A stretch of DNA of 41,307 nt from Pseudomonadota bacterium (GTDB lineage Bacteria; Pseudomonadota; Alphaproteobacteria; Rhodospirillales; Magnetospirillaceae). The DNA is taken from NCBI GenBank assembly GCA_021782815.1, contig JAJXUO010000025.1, forward strand, positions 1 to 41,307, given 5' to 3'. Of the stretch, positions 19,365 to 29,526 are shown one piece after another; the first letter of the stretch is position 1; every line of letters starts with the position of its first letter. The notes beneath the pieces were generated by a model. It was not told where the DNA came from. It saw nothing but the letters and a program-made list of their open reading frames with translations, and made no database searches. Both the position numbers and the translations under genes were made by a program.

Positions 19365-20932
19365 GCGCGGCCTGGTTGCATCCCGCCGCCGATTGGAGCG
19401 CCGTCGTCAGCTTTCTGCTGTTCGTGGGGCTGACCCTGGCCATCACCGGCTGGGCGGCCTTGCGCACCCGCTCGGCCGAGGAATTTTACGTGGCCGGGGC
19501 CGGGGTTACCGGCTTTCAGAACGGTCTGGCCATTGCCGGGGATTATATGTCGGCGGCCTCGTTCCTGGGCATTTCGGCCCTGGTCTACGGCGGCGGCTTC
19601 GATGGCCTGATCTATTCGGTGGGCTGGCTGGTGGGCTGGCCCATCGTGCTGTTCCTCATCGCCGAGCGCCTGCGCAATCTGGGCCGCTACACCTTCGCCG
19701 ACGTGGTCTCCTACCGCCTGAACCAGGGGCCGGTGCGCAGTTTCGCCGCCGCCAGCTCCCTGGTGGTGGTGATCTTCTATCTGGCCGGGCAGATGGTGGG
19801 GGCGGGGCAGCTGATGCGCCTGCTGTTCGGCCTCGATTATGGTCTGGCCGTGGCCCTGGTGGGGCTGCTGATGATGGTTTATGTGGCCTTCGGCGGCATG
19901 CGCGCCACCACCTGGGTGCAGATCATCAAGGCCTGCCTGCTGCTGGCCGGGGCCAGCTTCATCGCCCTGGCGGTGCTGGCCCCCTTCGGCTTCGACGTGG
20001 GCGCGCTGTTCGCCCAGGCGGTGGCGGCGCATGGCCGCCATCAGGCCATTCTCGCCCCCGGTCTTTTGATCCACCATCCGCTGGATGTGCTGTCGCTGGC
20101 CCTGGCCCTGATGTTCGGCACCGCCGGGCTGCCGCATATCCTCATGCGCTTCTTCACCGTGGCCGATGCCAGGGCGGCGCGCAAATCGGTGTTCTACGCC
20201 ACCGGCTTCATCGGCTATTTCTATCTGCTCACCTTCATCATCGGCTTCGGCGCCATCGTGCTGCTGGGCGGATCTTCCGGCCCCGTCGGCGGAGAGACGG
20301 CCCTGGCCGGCGGCTTCAACATGGCGGCGTTGTATCTGGCCCAGGTGGTGGGCGGCGATCTGTTCCTGGGCTTCGTCGCCGCGGTGGCCTTCGCCACCAT
20401 CCTGGCGGTGGTGGCCGGGCTGACCCTGGCCGGAGCCTCGGCCATCTCGCACGATCTTTACGCCAATGTTCTGGCCCGCGGCCGCACCAGCGAACAGGCC
20501 GAGGTGCGGGCGGCGCAACTGGCGGTACTGGGCTTGGGCGTGCTGGCGGTGCTGCTGGGCCTGCTGTTCCGGCACCAGAACATCGCCTATCTGGTGGGGC
20601 TGGCCTTCGCCGTGGCCGCCAGCAGCAATTTTCCGGTGCTGGTCTTGTCGATGTTCTGGCGCGGCCTCACCACCCGGGGCGCCGTTGTCGGCGGGTTCAT
20701 CGGCCTGGCGGCGGCGCTGGCCCTGACGGTGCTGGGCCCGGAGGTGTGGCGGGATGTGCTGGGCCACGCCGCGGCGCCGTTCCCCTGCCGCTATCCGGCC
20801 ATCGTCTCCATGCCGCTGGCTTTCCTGTCCATCTGGTTCTTTTCGGTGATCGACCGCAGTGCGCGGGCGATGGCGGAACGTGAGGCCTTCACCGCGCAGC
20901 AGATCCGGTCGGAGACCGGCCTGGGCGCCTGA
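19361..20932 (+). CDS. actP: Sodium:solute symporter, ActP (acetate permease) type
   Basis: This 523-residue membrane protein of the SSS family has about 13 hydrophobic segments. Motifs of the ActP branch are present: the [32 protein letters not shown] start, [13 protein letters not shown], and [23 protein letters not shown] in the middle. ActP carries acetate and other short monocarboxylates with Na+; the exact substrate is inferred. It is coupled to DUF485 and lies opposite the CBS-DUF294 gene, a common association. A strong terminator follows 46 bp after the stop. Confidence 0.9.
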   Translation: MSAAWLHPAADWSAVVSFLLFVGLTLAITGWAALRTRSAEEFYVAGAGVTGFQNGLAIAGDYMSAASFLGISALVYGGGFDGLIYSVGWLVGWPIVLFLIAERLRNLGRYTFADVVSYRLNQGPVRSFAAASSLVVVIFYLAGQMVGAGQLMRLLFGLDYGLAVALVGLLMMVYVAFGGMRATTWVQIIKACLLLAGASFIALAVLAPFGFDVGALFAQAVAAHGRHQAILAPGLLIHHPLDVLSLALALMFGTAGLPHILMRFFTVADARAARKSVFYATGFIGYFYLLTFIIGFGAIVLLGGSSGPVGGETALAGGFNMAALYLAQVVGGDLFLGFVAAVAFATILAVVAGLTLAGASAISHDLYANVLARGRTSEQAEVRAAQLAVLGLGVLAVLLGLLFRHQNIAYLVGLAFAVAASSNFPVLVLSMFWRGLTTRGAVVGGFIGLAAALALTVLGPEVWRDVLGHAAAPFPCRYPAIVSMPLAFLSIWFFSVIDRSARAMAEREAFTAQQIRSETGLGA

Positions 20933-20978
20933 TCAAGGGCACCACGTTCCGATTTTTGAGGTCCCTTTTCCAAGCCCT

Positions 20979-21009
20979 GCCGCCGGGGGAAACCCCGGCG
21001 GCTTTTTTT
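20979..21009 (+). terminator. Rho-independent terminator of the DUF485-actP operon
   Basis: A perfect 10-bp stem GCCGCCGGGG/CCCCGGCGGC with a GAAA loop is followed by seven T residues. Between it and 21239 no further gene or element is recognised. Confidence 0.92.
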
Positions 21010-21239
21010 CGTGTGAGAGCGTGCGGTATAAAACGTCTTTGATCGTTCCCCGGCCGGCCGCAACGACACGGCGCATCCGTGTTCATCTCTGGATCGTAAG
21101 CAAGAGGATGGAACGGCCATCGAAGGCTCCCTGTTGGAGGGATAGTAGTCAGGCGGATGCCTCCGTCACGGCTCTGTCGGGCGCCACGTCCTCACCACGG
21201 GGATCGGATGGCAGTCCGAGGGATCGCCGATGATGGAGT

Positions 21240-22061
21240 TCATTCCATAGCCTGCCACTCTTGCCAATGGCGCTCTTCCAAGGCGGTGTCTCGATGCATG
21301 CTATGGATTACGGCGTCATTCACCGCCAAAAGAGTAAGGTCTCCCCGCAGGAAGGAGGATAGTATTTCTCCGTCCACTAACTTCGATTGCTGAAGGCGGT
21401 ATACGGACACGACCTCTTCCGTCAGCGTGAAGGCATCGTCGATGAAAAACCGTCGAACGGATGGGTCGCGATTTCGCCGGGGTAGGTATCTGCTGGAATG
21501 GGACTTGTAGAGTGGCACCCCGCAATAGGTCACGTCTCTAACCTTCCTCATCGAGTGATTAAACTCGTTCCGCGTCTCGACAATCTTGTCCAGCGCATCC
21601 AGCGCGGGGGCGCTCAAGAGCTTGGCCTTCCGCACCTCCCTACGCAAATCCCCCAAGGTGAGCTTCTCAAATGCCTTTCCAAAAACGGAGGGGGCTTCGT
21701 GTAATTCCAGCAACTTAAATAAGGAGAGTTCCAAGAGGCAGAAGAACTCTCGAAGTTCGCGGTCGCTGAGTTCAAAGCGGGAGGGCATCAGCTCGTTGAC
21801 AAATGGTAGGCGTTCGCCCGTGTGACGGTTGTTCTTCACGAAGGAAGATGCCTGGCAACCCCACGGGGTGACGAGTATCCATTCGCCATCTCCCAGGAAC
21901 AGAACGTAAGGAGACGGGTTCATGGCGTACAGGAGAGCGCCTAAAATCAGGAACTCATCTTCGTTGCTGCCCTCAATAATCCGCTCAAGTTGCGCGCCTG
22001 CAATGGCGCCGAGACCAGAAGCCTGAATAATGGATGAACAGATGGACTTGAGCCGTGCCAT
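21240..22061 (-). CDS. Uncharacterised protein with HEPN-like R-x4-H motif
   Basis: This 273-residue protein matches no family I can name with confidence. Its base composition is clearly less GC-rich than the neighbours and codon use is more even, which suggests acquisition. The segment VETRNEFNHS carries R164-N-x3-H169, the R-x4-H signature of HEPN domains, many of which are RNases in toxin-antitoxin or abortive-infection systems. It sits within a mostly helical region (about 100-175), as HEPN domains do. The N-terminal half mentions no recognisable domain; no signal peptide or membrane segment is seen. It stands alone between two terminators with no obvious antitoxin. A HEPN assignment is inference; a plain hypothetical is the safe alternative. 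Confidence 0.7.
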   Translation of the reverse strand: MARLKSICSSIIQASGLGAIAGAQLERIIEGSNEDEFLILGALLYAMNPSPYVLFLGDGEWILVTPWGCQASSFVKNNRHTGERLPFVNELMPSRFELSDRELREFFCLLELSLFKLLELHEAPSVFGKAFEKLTLGDLRREVRKAKLLSAPALDALDKIVETRNEFNHSMRKVRDVTYCGVPLYKSHSSRYLPRRNRDPSVRRFFIDDAFTLTEEVVSVYRLQQSKLVDGEILSSFLRGDLTLLAVNDAVIHSMHRDTALEERHWQEWQAME

Positions 22062-22075
22062 CGCCCGCTTCCATG

Positions 22076-22108
22076 AAAAAACCGACGCCGGATTTTATTC
22101 CAGCGTCG
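22076..22108 (-). terminator. Rho-independent terminator of the liv operon
   Basis: On the minus strand a CGACGC/GCGTCG stem, extended by GGA/TCC across one mismatch, is followed by six T residues (complement of 22076-22081). It lies about 95 bp after the livK stop and just before the orphan gene at 22061, so it would insulate that gene from liv transcription. Confidence 0.75.
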
Positions 22109-22156
22109 ATTCTTTCTCAAGAAACGTTTTCTAGTTCTGGCCTGATGCAGTACCAA

Positions 22157-22175
22157 CTTATGCTGAAAAATGACA
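22157..22175 (-). mobile_element. Possible end of a Tn5053/Tn402-like element
   Basis: Read on the minus strand from 22175 the sequence starts TGTCATTTTTCAGCATAAG. Its first dozen bases resemble the TGTCATTTTCAG ends of Tn402/Tn5053-type transposons. A related GCATAAG unit occurs on both sides of it. No transposase gene and no matching second end were found, so this is at most a remnant. If real, the element would extend left and include the orphan gene at 21240-22061. Confidence 0.3.
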
Positions 22176-22200
22176 CCTTATGCCAGAACAGATGGGGCGT

Positions 22201-23304
22201 TTACTTGGCGTAGACGTACTTGCCGTCCTTCCACATGTAGAACACGTAGCCAGGCGCGGTCACGTCGCCCTTGGCGTCGAAGCCGATCTTGCCCAGCACG
22301 GTATCGAACTTGTTGGCGCGCAGGCTTTTTTCCACCTTGGTGCTGTCGATGCTGCCGGCCTTCTTCACCGCCTGGGCCCAGGCCTGGATGGCGCCGTAGG
22401 TGTAGAGGGTGTAGGCCTCGGGTTCGTATTTCTGGGCGCGGAAGGCCTTGACCAGGGCGGCGTTGGCCGGGTTGAGGCGCGGGTCGGGGCCGAAGGTCAT
22501 CAGGGTGCCGTTGCCGGTGGGGCCGGTGATGGACCAGAAATCCTGGGTCACCAGGGCGTCGCCGCCGATCAGGGTGGCCTTCAGGCCCTGTTCCGCCGCC
22601 TGGCGCACGATCAGGCCGCCCTCGGTTTCATAGCCGCCGAAATAGATGACGTCGGCCTTGATGTTCTTCAGCTTGGCGATCAGCGGGCTGAAATCCTTGT
22701 CGCCCACGGTGATGCTGTCGTTGAAGACCTCCTTGATGCCCAGGCTATGCAGTTCCTTGGTGAACTCGTCGGCCAGGCCCTTGCCGTAGGCCGATTTGTC
22801 GTTCAGCACCGCCACGCGCTTGCCCTTGAAATGCTCGGCCACATATTTGGCGGCGGTGGGGCCCTGCGCATCGTCGCGGCCGCAAACGCGGAACAGATCG
22901 GGCATGCCGCGATCGGTATAGACCGGGTTGGTGGAGCCGGGCGAAATCTCGATCACGTTACTTTCGGCATAGACGCTGGAAGCGGGGATGGAGGAGCTGG
23001 AGCAGAAATGCCCGATCACCACCGCCACGTTCTTCGAGACCAGATCATTGGCCACGTTCACGGCCTGTTTGGGGTCGCAGGCGTCGTCTCCCACCACCAG
23101 GGACAGTTTCTGCCCCAGGAGGCCGCCCTTGGCGTTGATGTCTTCGATGGCCTTTTCGGCCCCGCGGCGGTACTGCTCGCCGAAGGCGGCGTTGCTGCCG
23201 GTCATGGGACCGGCCACCCCAACGAGAATGTTGGCCCTGGCGGCGCTGGCGCCCATGGCGGTCACGGCGACGGCGGCCAGAAGAGCGGTCTTGAGGCTGG
23301 ACAT
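22201..23304 (-). CDS. livK: Branched-chain amino acid ABC transporter, periplasmic binding protein
   Basis: A 367-residue type I periplasmic binding protein. A Sec signal peptide (residues 1-24, cleavage after ARA) precedes ILVGVAGPMTGSNAAFGEQYRRGAEKAIEDINAKGG, the classic start of LivK/LivJ proteins. The paired cysteines of the first lobe (DDACDPKQA and IGHFCSSSS) are present. It is the last gene of the liv operon, separated from the preceding gene by 123 bp with a strong hairpin. It binds leucine, isoleucine, valine or related amino acids; specificity is not readable. Confidence 0.95.
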   Translation of the reverse strand: MSSLKTALLAAVAVTAMGASAARANILVGVAGPMTGSNAAFGEQYRRGAEKAIEDINAKGGLLGQKLSLVVGDDACDPKQAVNVANDLVSKNVAVVIGHFCSSSSIPASSVYAESNVIEISPGSTNPVYTDRGMPDLFRVCGRDDAQGPTAAKYVAEHFKGKRVAVLNDKSAYGKGLADEFTKELHSLGIKEVFNDSITVGDKDFSPLIAKLKNIKADVIYFGGYETEGGLIVRQAAEQGLKATLIGGDALVTQDFWSITGPTGNGTLMTFGPDPRLNPANAALVKAFRAQKYEPEAYTLYTYGAIQAWAQAVKKAGSIDSTKVEKSLRANKFDTVLGKIGFDAKGDVTAPGYVFYMWKDGKYVYAK

Positions 23305-23400
23305 GGATAGAAAACTCCCTGCTGCGAGTGAGCTGACACCGGCCCGGGCATCGATGCCCGCGCCGAACTTCCGGCCACCCCCCGGCGGCCCGGACGAGAG

Positions 23401-23422
23401 GGGCGGGCCCCAGGGCCCGCCC
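23401..23422 (-). promoter_or_regulatory. Strong GC hairpin between the DUF6867 gene and livK
   Basis: GGGCGGGCCC and GGGCCCGCCC, two bases apart, form a very stable stem directly after the DUF6867 stop codon. No U-tract follows on the minus strand. It probably shapes mRNA stability, so that the binding-protein message is maintained at a different level from the membrane-protein message. Confidence 0.5.
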
Positions 23423-23427
23423 GATCC

Positions 23428-23796
23428 TTAAGAGCGCTCCGCCTCCGGCCCCAGGGCGCGCCAGCCGAACAGGCCGCTGCGCTCGTAAAGCCAGGGATAT
23501 TGCGCCACCATCTGATGGGCGCGGGTCATGCGATAGGCGGCCAGGGACACGGCGGCCAGCACCAGGGTATCGAGGACATAGCCCCGGCCCGACAGCAACG
23601 GCCCCTGGAACAGGGCATAGCCCAGGAAACGGTCGGCCAGGCCCAGCAGCAGGGCATAGAACGCCGCCTGCCACATGGGCCGCCAGGTGGCGGCCAGGGC
23701 CTGGCCGCTCATGAAGGCGCAGCCGCCCATCAGCACCAGGGTGATGCCGATGAACACGCCCGGCGCGCTGCCGGTCAGGGTGGCGAAATCGCTCAT
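23428..23796 (-). CDS. DUF6867-like small membrane protein of the liv operon
   Basis: A 122-residue protein with about three hydrophobic segments (around 12-35, 42-62 and 72-90) and a charged C-terminal tail (MTRAHQMVAQYPWLYERSGLFGW). It matches my memory of the DUF6867 family, found in alphaproteobacterial liv operons between livF and the binding protein. Its start overlaps the livF stop by four bases. Its role is unknown; a helper of the permease is plausible. Confidence 0.75.
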   Translation of the reverse strand: MSDFATLTGSAPGVFIGITLVLMGGCAFMSGQALAATWRPMWQAAFYALLLGLADRFLGYALFQGPLLSGRGYVLDTLVLAAVSLAAYRMTRAHQMVAQYPWLYERSGLFGWRALGPEAERS

Positions 23797-24535
23797 GGCG
23801 CGGCCTCCGGGGCGGGGCGGGGGGGCGGGGCCTCGTGCCCGCCCTCCAGATAGGCGGCGCGCACCCCGGCATCGGCCAGCAGCTCGGCGCCGCTGCCGCT
23901 CATGGCGATGCGGCCGTTGACCATGACATAGGCGCGGTGCGCCAGCTTCAGGGCATGGAAGGCGTTCTGCTCCACCAGGAACACCGTCACCTTCTGCTGG
24001 CGGTTGATATCGCGGATGATGTCGAAGATCTGGCGAACCACCAGCGGCGCCAGCCCCAGCGAGGGCTCATCCAGCAGCAGCAGGCGGGGCCGGCTCATCA
24101 GGGCGCGGCCGATGGCCAGCATCTGCTGTTCGCCGCCCGACAGGGTGCCGCCGCGCTGGCCGATGCGCTCTTTCAGGCGGGGGAACAGGGTCAGCACCCG
24201 GTCGAGATCGTCGGCGAAATATTTGGGATCCACCGTCACCGCGCCCATCTGCAGGTTTTCCAGCACCGACATGCGCGGAAAGATGCGCCGCCCTTCCGGG
24301 GCGTGGGCGATGCCGCGCCGCACGATCTGGTAGGTGGGCAGGCGGGTGATGTCCTCGCCCTCGAAGGTGATGCTGCCCTTGCCGGCGCGGGGCTTGCCGC
24401 ACAGGGTCATCAGCAGGGTGGTCTTGCCGGCGCCGTTGGCGCCGATCAGGGTGACGATCTCGCCCGCCTCCACGTCGATATCGACGCCGTGCAGAGCCTG
24501 GATGCGGCCGTAGGAGGCCTCGAGATTGCGGATGC

Positions 24536-24542
<7 letters not shown>
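23793..24542 (-). CDS. livF: Branched-chain amino acid ABC transporter, ATPase LivF
   Basis: A 249-residue ABC ATPase with Walker A GANGAGKTT near residue 33, signature LSGGEQQMLAIGRALM and Walker B LLLLDEPSLGLAP. The GITHAPEG-like segment (RRGIAHAPEGRRIFPRMSVLENLQMGA) is diagnostic for LivF. It overlaps livG by seven bases and the DUF6867 gene by four, typical of a tightly coupled operon. A proline- and glycine-rich C-terminal tail is slightly longer than usual. Confidence 0.96.
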
Positions 24543-25395
<853 letters not shown>

Positions 25396-25399
<4 letters not shown>

Positions 25400-26730
25400 G
25401 GCGACACCTCGGACGGGGCGGTGGGATCGGCCGGGGACGGGGCCGGGTGATCGGCCAGCAGAATGGTGGGATCGCGGTGCGCCAGCAGGCCGCGCGGCCG
25501 CCACAGCATGATCAGCACCATGGCGCCGCCGAAGGCCAGCATGCGGTAAAGCTGCAGATCGCGGAACCATTCCGGCAGGCCCACCAGCAGCACGGCGGCC
25601 AGCACGATGCCCACCTGGCTGCCCATGCCGCCCAGCACCACGATGGACAGGATGATGGCCGATTCGATGAAGGTGAAGCTTTCCGGGCTGATGAAGCCCT
25701 GGCGGGTGGCGAAGAACGAGCCGGCAAACCCGGCGAACATGGCGCCGATGGCGAAGGCCGACAGTTTGGTCTTGGTGGGATTGATGCCTAAGCTGCGGCA
25801 GGCGATCTCGTCCTCGCGCAGGGCCTCCCAGGCCCGGCCGATGGGCAGACGGCGGATGCGCAGGGTGAAGAGATTGGTGGCCAGGGCCAGGATCAGGATC
25901 AGGTAGTAAAGGAAGTAGATGCGCTGGTTGGGCGAATAGGCCAGGCCGAAGAACTGTGCGAAAGTCTGGTGCCCCTCGGGGGCGAAGGCGGAAAAGGGCA
26001 GGCCGAAGAAGCTGGGGCGCTTGATGTCGTAAACGCCGTCGGGGCCGCCGGTCAGGCTTTGCCAGTTCAGCAGCACCACACGGATGATTTCGCCGAAGCC
26101 CAAGGTGACGATGGCCAGATAATCGCCGCGCAGGCGCAGCACCGGAAAGCCCAGCACCATGCCGAAGGTGGCGGCCATCAGCCCGGCGATGGGCAGGCAC
26201 AGCCAGAAGCTGAGGCCGAAGGCCTGCGACAGGAGGGCGTAGGAATAGGCCCCCACGGCGTAGAAGGCCACATAGCCCAGATCCAGCAGTCCGGCCAGCC
26301 CCACCACGATGTTCAGGCCCCAGCCCAGCATGATGTAGATGAGCAGCAGGGTGGCCTTGTCCACCAGATTACGGTCGCCGAACGGCGTTAAGGGCAGCAC
26401 CAGGGCGAAGCCCACCATGGCCCAGCCGGCCAGGGCGCGGCCGCGCCCCCCCGACAGCGGCCAGCGGCGGGCGGCGGCGCGGGGCGGGCGGGCGGCCAGG
26501 CGGCGGCCGATGGCGGCCCCGGCCAGGGTGAACAGCAGGCGCCCGGCGAACACCACGCCGGCCGACCACAGCACCAGGGGGAAGCGATAATCCAGCACCA
26601 GGCCGCGCGCGGTGTCGGTCATGCGGAAGCCCAGCAGCGGCAGCGCCAGCAGGGCGGCCACCAGGGCGGCGGCGGCGCTGTCCTTCACCAGGGTGGCGGC
26701 GGGGCTTTTTGAGGCGAGACGCGAGGCCAT
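25396..26730 (-). CDS. livM: Branched-chain amino acid ABC transporter, permease LivM
   Basis: This 444-residue inner-membrane permease has about ten hydrophobic segments. The LivM core is clear: [33 protein letters not shown], the cytoplasmic coupling loop with [33 protein letters not shown], and [24 protein letters not shown]. An extra N-terminal region of about 110 residues precedes the core, as in alphaproteobacterial LivM. It follows livH after four bases. Confidence 0.95.
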
Positions 26731-26734
26731 GGCG

Positions 26735-27649
<915 letters not shown>

Positions 27650-27685
27650 GAAGTGCCGGTGCCCTCGTTTCATGCTCCTGTCACG

Positions 27686-27713
27686 AGCCTAGCGGCTCCC
27701 TGGCCCCTGTCAA
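27686..27713 (-). promoter_or_regulatory. Predicted sigma-70 type promoter of the liv operon
   Basis: On the minus strand TTGACA (complement of 27708-27713), a 16-bp spacer and TAGGCT (complement of 27686-27691) precede livH. The -35 is perfect and the -10 shares four of six bases with consensus. The rest of 27714-27983 holds an imperfect hairpin (about 27766-27804) and no gene. Confidence 0.6.
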
Positions 27714-27983
27714 GCCGCATGATGGCGGCGGAAATGCCGCATAAGGTCTTGATATCTGCCCTTTTCGGCGGCAATTGCCCGCATCCTCGGCAATGGGCCG
27801 CCGCAAAACGCCGCCAGGGGGCGTTAGGGCTTAAGTCCTTGCCGTTTCAGGCGTGCGGGGGTGCTTAAAATAGTGTCATCCCGGGTTGGGGGCGGCGCGG
27901 CGGCGGTAATTTTTTTTGCTTTCCCTTCGCGCGCCCGGCCCCCATCCTTGGCAGGGGGTAAGGTTCGAGAAGGAATCCGCATC

Positions 27984-29132
27984 ATGGCCGAGGCCGATCT
28001 TTACGCCGTCTGCCGGATATTGCTGGCGGCGCTGCCGGGAGACGATGCCCTGGCCCGGCTGGCCGAGCATCTGCGGGCCCGGGCGGAGGTGGAGGGGGTG
28101 CTGGCCCTGTGGGGGCGGCGCCGGGTGGCGGCCCCCGCCCATGCGGCCGAGGGCTTGCTGGGGCTGGCCGATCGGGCCCTGCGCGACGACGCCCCGCAGC
28201 GCGAGGCCGACCGGATCGCCCTGCCGCTGCGGGCCGAAGGCCGGGTGCACGGCGTGCTGGCGGTGTGCGGCCGGGCGCCCTGGCTGGCGGCGCGTCAGGG
28301 CTTTCTGGAGCAGGCGGCGGCGCTCCTGGAGCAGACCTTGACGGCGCAGGCCGCCCTGGAGGCCGAACGCAACGCCCTGCGCCGCGATCTTTACAGTTTG
28401 CAGAAACGCGCCGGCGACTGGTCGGCGCTGCCGCAGGTGGTGGCGGTGAGCCGGGCCATGCAGGATGCCCTGGAACAGGTGCAGCATCATGCCGGGGGGC
28501 GGGCGCCGCTGCTGTTCTGCGGCGAGGCCGGCACCGGCAAGGAGCTGCTGGCCCGCCTGACGCACGGCCTGGGGCCGCGCAAGGACGGCCCCTTCGTGGC
28601 GGTGGATTGCGGCGAACGCCCCGAGGCCACCCTGGTGCGCCGCTTGTTCGTGGACGGCCTCGACCGCGCCGCCGGCGGCACCCTGTTCCTGCAGGATGTG
28701 ACGGCGCTGTCCCCGGCCTTGCGCGAACGGCTGCTGCGCCTGTTGCAGGACGCCGAGCCGGGCGGCCGGGGCGGACGGCAGGAGGTGCGGTTTTTATTCG
28801 CCGTCGATCCCCCGGATGAGGCGGCGGCCGACCCGTTGCCCGCCGAAATCGAGGCCCGCTTCGGCGGTGTGGCCATCGGCCTGCCGCCCTTGCGCGACCG
28901 GGCCGAGGATATTCCGCTGCTGGTGGATCTGATCCTGCAGGGCTTCAACGCCGAGCATCAGTGCCGGGTGCGCATGGCGCCGCCGGCCCTCGACGCCCTG
29001 CTGGCGCGGCCCTTTCCCGGCAACGTGCCCGAACTGAAGCGCTGCGTGCGCCGGCTGGCGGCGGCCGCGCACGGCGAGCTGGTGCGGCTGGAGGATGTGC
29101 GGCGGGAAGGGCTTGCGATTGATATCCGTTAA
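27984..29132 (+). CDS. Degenerate sigma-54 activator-like AAA+ protein lacking GAFTGA and HTH
   Basis: A 382-residue protein. Residues 1-125 look like a GAF-type sensor, followed by a coiled-coil linker (about 110-142) and an NtrC-like AAA+ domain. Walker A is intact (GEAGTGKE, 180-187). The Walker B acidic pair is changed (TLFLQDV at 233-239 instead of LDEI). The loop that should hold GAFTGA is deleted (LFVDGLDRAAGGTLFL). R292 could be the arginine finger, and LPPLRDRAEDIPLL is normal. PGNVRELE reads PGNVPELK, so the sensor II arginine is lost. The protein ends after the AAA+ lid with no Fis-type helix-turn-helix. It therefore cannot be a standard activator; it may bind nucleotide and control a partner. 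AGAAGGA supports the start at 27984. Confidence 0.8.
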   Translation: MAEADLYAVCRILLAALPGDDALARLAEHLRARAEVEGVLALWGRRRVAAPAHAAEGLLGLADRALRDDAPQREADRIALPLRAEGRVHGVLAVCGRAPWLAARQGFLEQAAALLEQTLTAQAALEAERNALRRDLYSLQKRAGDWSALPQVVAVSRAMQDALEQVQHHAGGRAPLLFCGEAGTGKELLARLTHGLGPRKDGPFVAVDCGERPEATLVRRLFVDGLDRAAGGTLFLQDVTALSPALRERLLRLLQDAEPGGRGGRQEVRFLFAVDPPDEAAADPLPAEIEARFGGVAIGLPPLRDRAEDIPLLVDLILQGFNAEHQCRVRMAPPALDALLARPFPGNVPELKRCVRRLAAAAHGELVRLEDVRREGLAIDIR

Positions 29133-29166
29133 AGATGGGCGCGGCGAAATGGGTGTAAAGAGAGTG

Positions 29167-29192
29167 CCGCCCCTTATGGAATTACGGGGCGG
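29167..29192 (+). promoter_or_regulatory. Hairpin upstream of the ferredoxin gene
   Basis: CCGCCCC and GGGGCGG, 12 bases apart, form a 7-bp GC stem midway between the ATPase-like gene and the ferredoxin gene. No U-tract follows. It could be a weak stop or a leader structure. No sigma-54 promoter motif was found in this gap. Confidence 0.4.
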
Positions 29193-29256
29193 AGATGGAG
29201 TATAAAGGGCGGACCGGTGGTTCCGGCCGTCGGATAATCAAGAGGAGTGGGATCAC

Positions 29257-29451
29257 ATGTCTTACAAGATCGTGGCGGACCAGTGCACTGGCTGCGGTGC
29301 TTGCGAATACGAATGCCCCAACAAGGCCATTTCCGAAAGCGGTGGCGTGTTCGTGATCGATGCCGGCAAGTGCACCGAATGCAAGGGCTTCTTCGATAGC
29401 GCCCAGTGCGCCGCCGTGTGCCCGGTGGACGGGACCTGCATCCCGGCCTGA
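29257..29451 (+). CDS. 2[4Fe-4S] ferredoxin, Allochromatium (alvin)/FdxN type
   Basis: A 64-residue ferredoxin with two cluster-binding sets: C10, C13, C16 and C20 followed by proline, then C39, C42, C51 and C55 followed by proline. The eight-residue spacing between C42 and C51 is the mark of the alvin/FdxN subgroup, whose members are low-potential donors, for example to nitrogenase or other reductases. C61 is an extra cysteine. AAGAGGAGTG precedes the ATG. It has its own terminator and no nif genes around it, so the partner is unknown. Confidence 0.93.
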   Translation: MSYKIVADQCTGCGACEYECPNKAISESGGVFVIDAGKCTECKGFFDSAQCAAVCPVDGTCIPA

Positions 29452-29471
29452 CCGCAAGGGGCGCCCACACG

Positions 29472-29513
29472 AAAACGGCCACCGCGTTGTTCCGGTGGCC
29501 GTTTTGTTTTTTT
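29472..29513 (+). terminator. Rho-independent terminator of the ferredoxin gene
   Basis: A perfect 13-bp stem (29472-29484 with 29493-29505) with an 8-nt loop runs into a T-rich tract to 29513. It is 20 bp after the ferredoxin stop and ends 13 bp before the next gene. Confidence 0.93.
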
Positions 29514-29526
29514 GGGGGAGAGGATC

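Noticed and set aside
19298-20767. Long minus-strand open frame opposite the symporter gene
   Set aside because: A shadow of the actP coding sequence; no ribosome binding site and a low-complexity translation.
27984-29132. NifA-type activator of nitrogen fixation
   Set aside because: The AAA+ domain and the ferredoxin next door suggested it, but GAFTGA and the helix-turn-helix are absent and there are no nif genes or NifA-type sites.
29133-29256. Sigma-54 promoter for the ferredoxin gene
   Set aside because: No TGGC-N8-TTGC-type pair at the required spacing was found in the gap.
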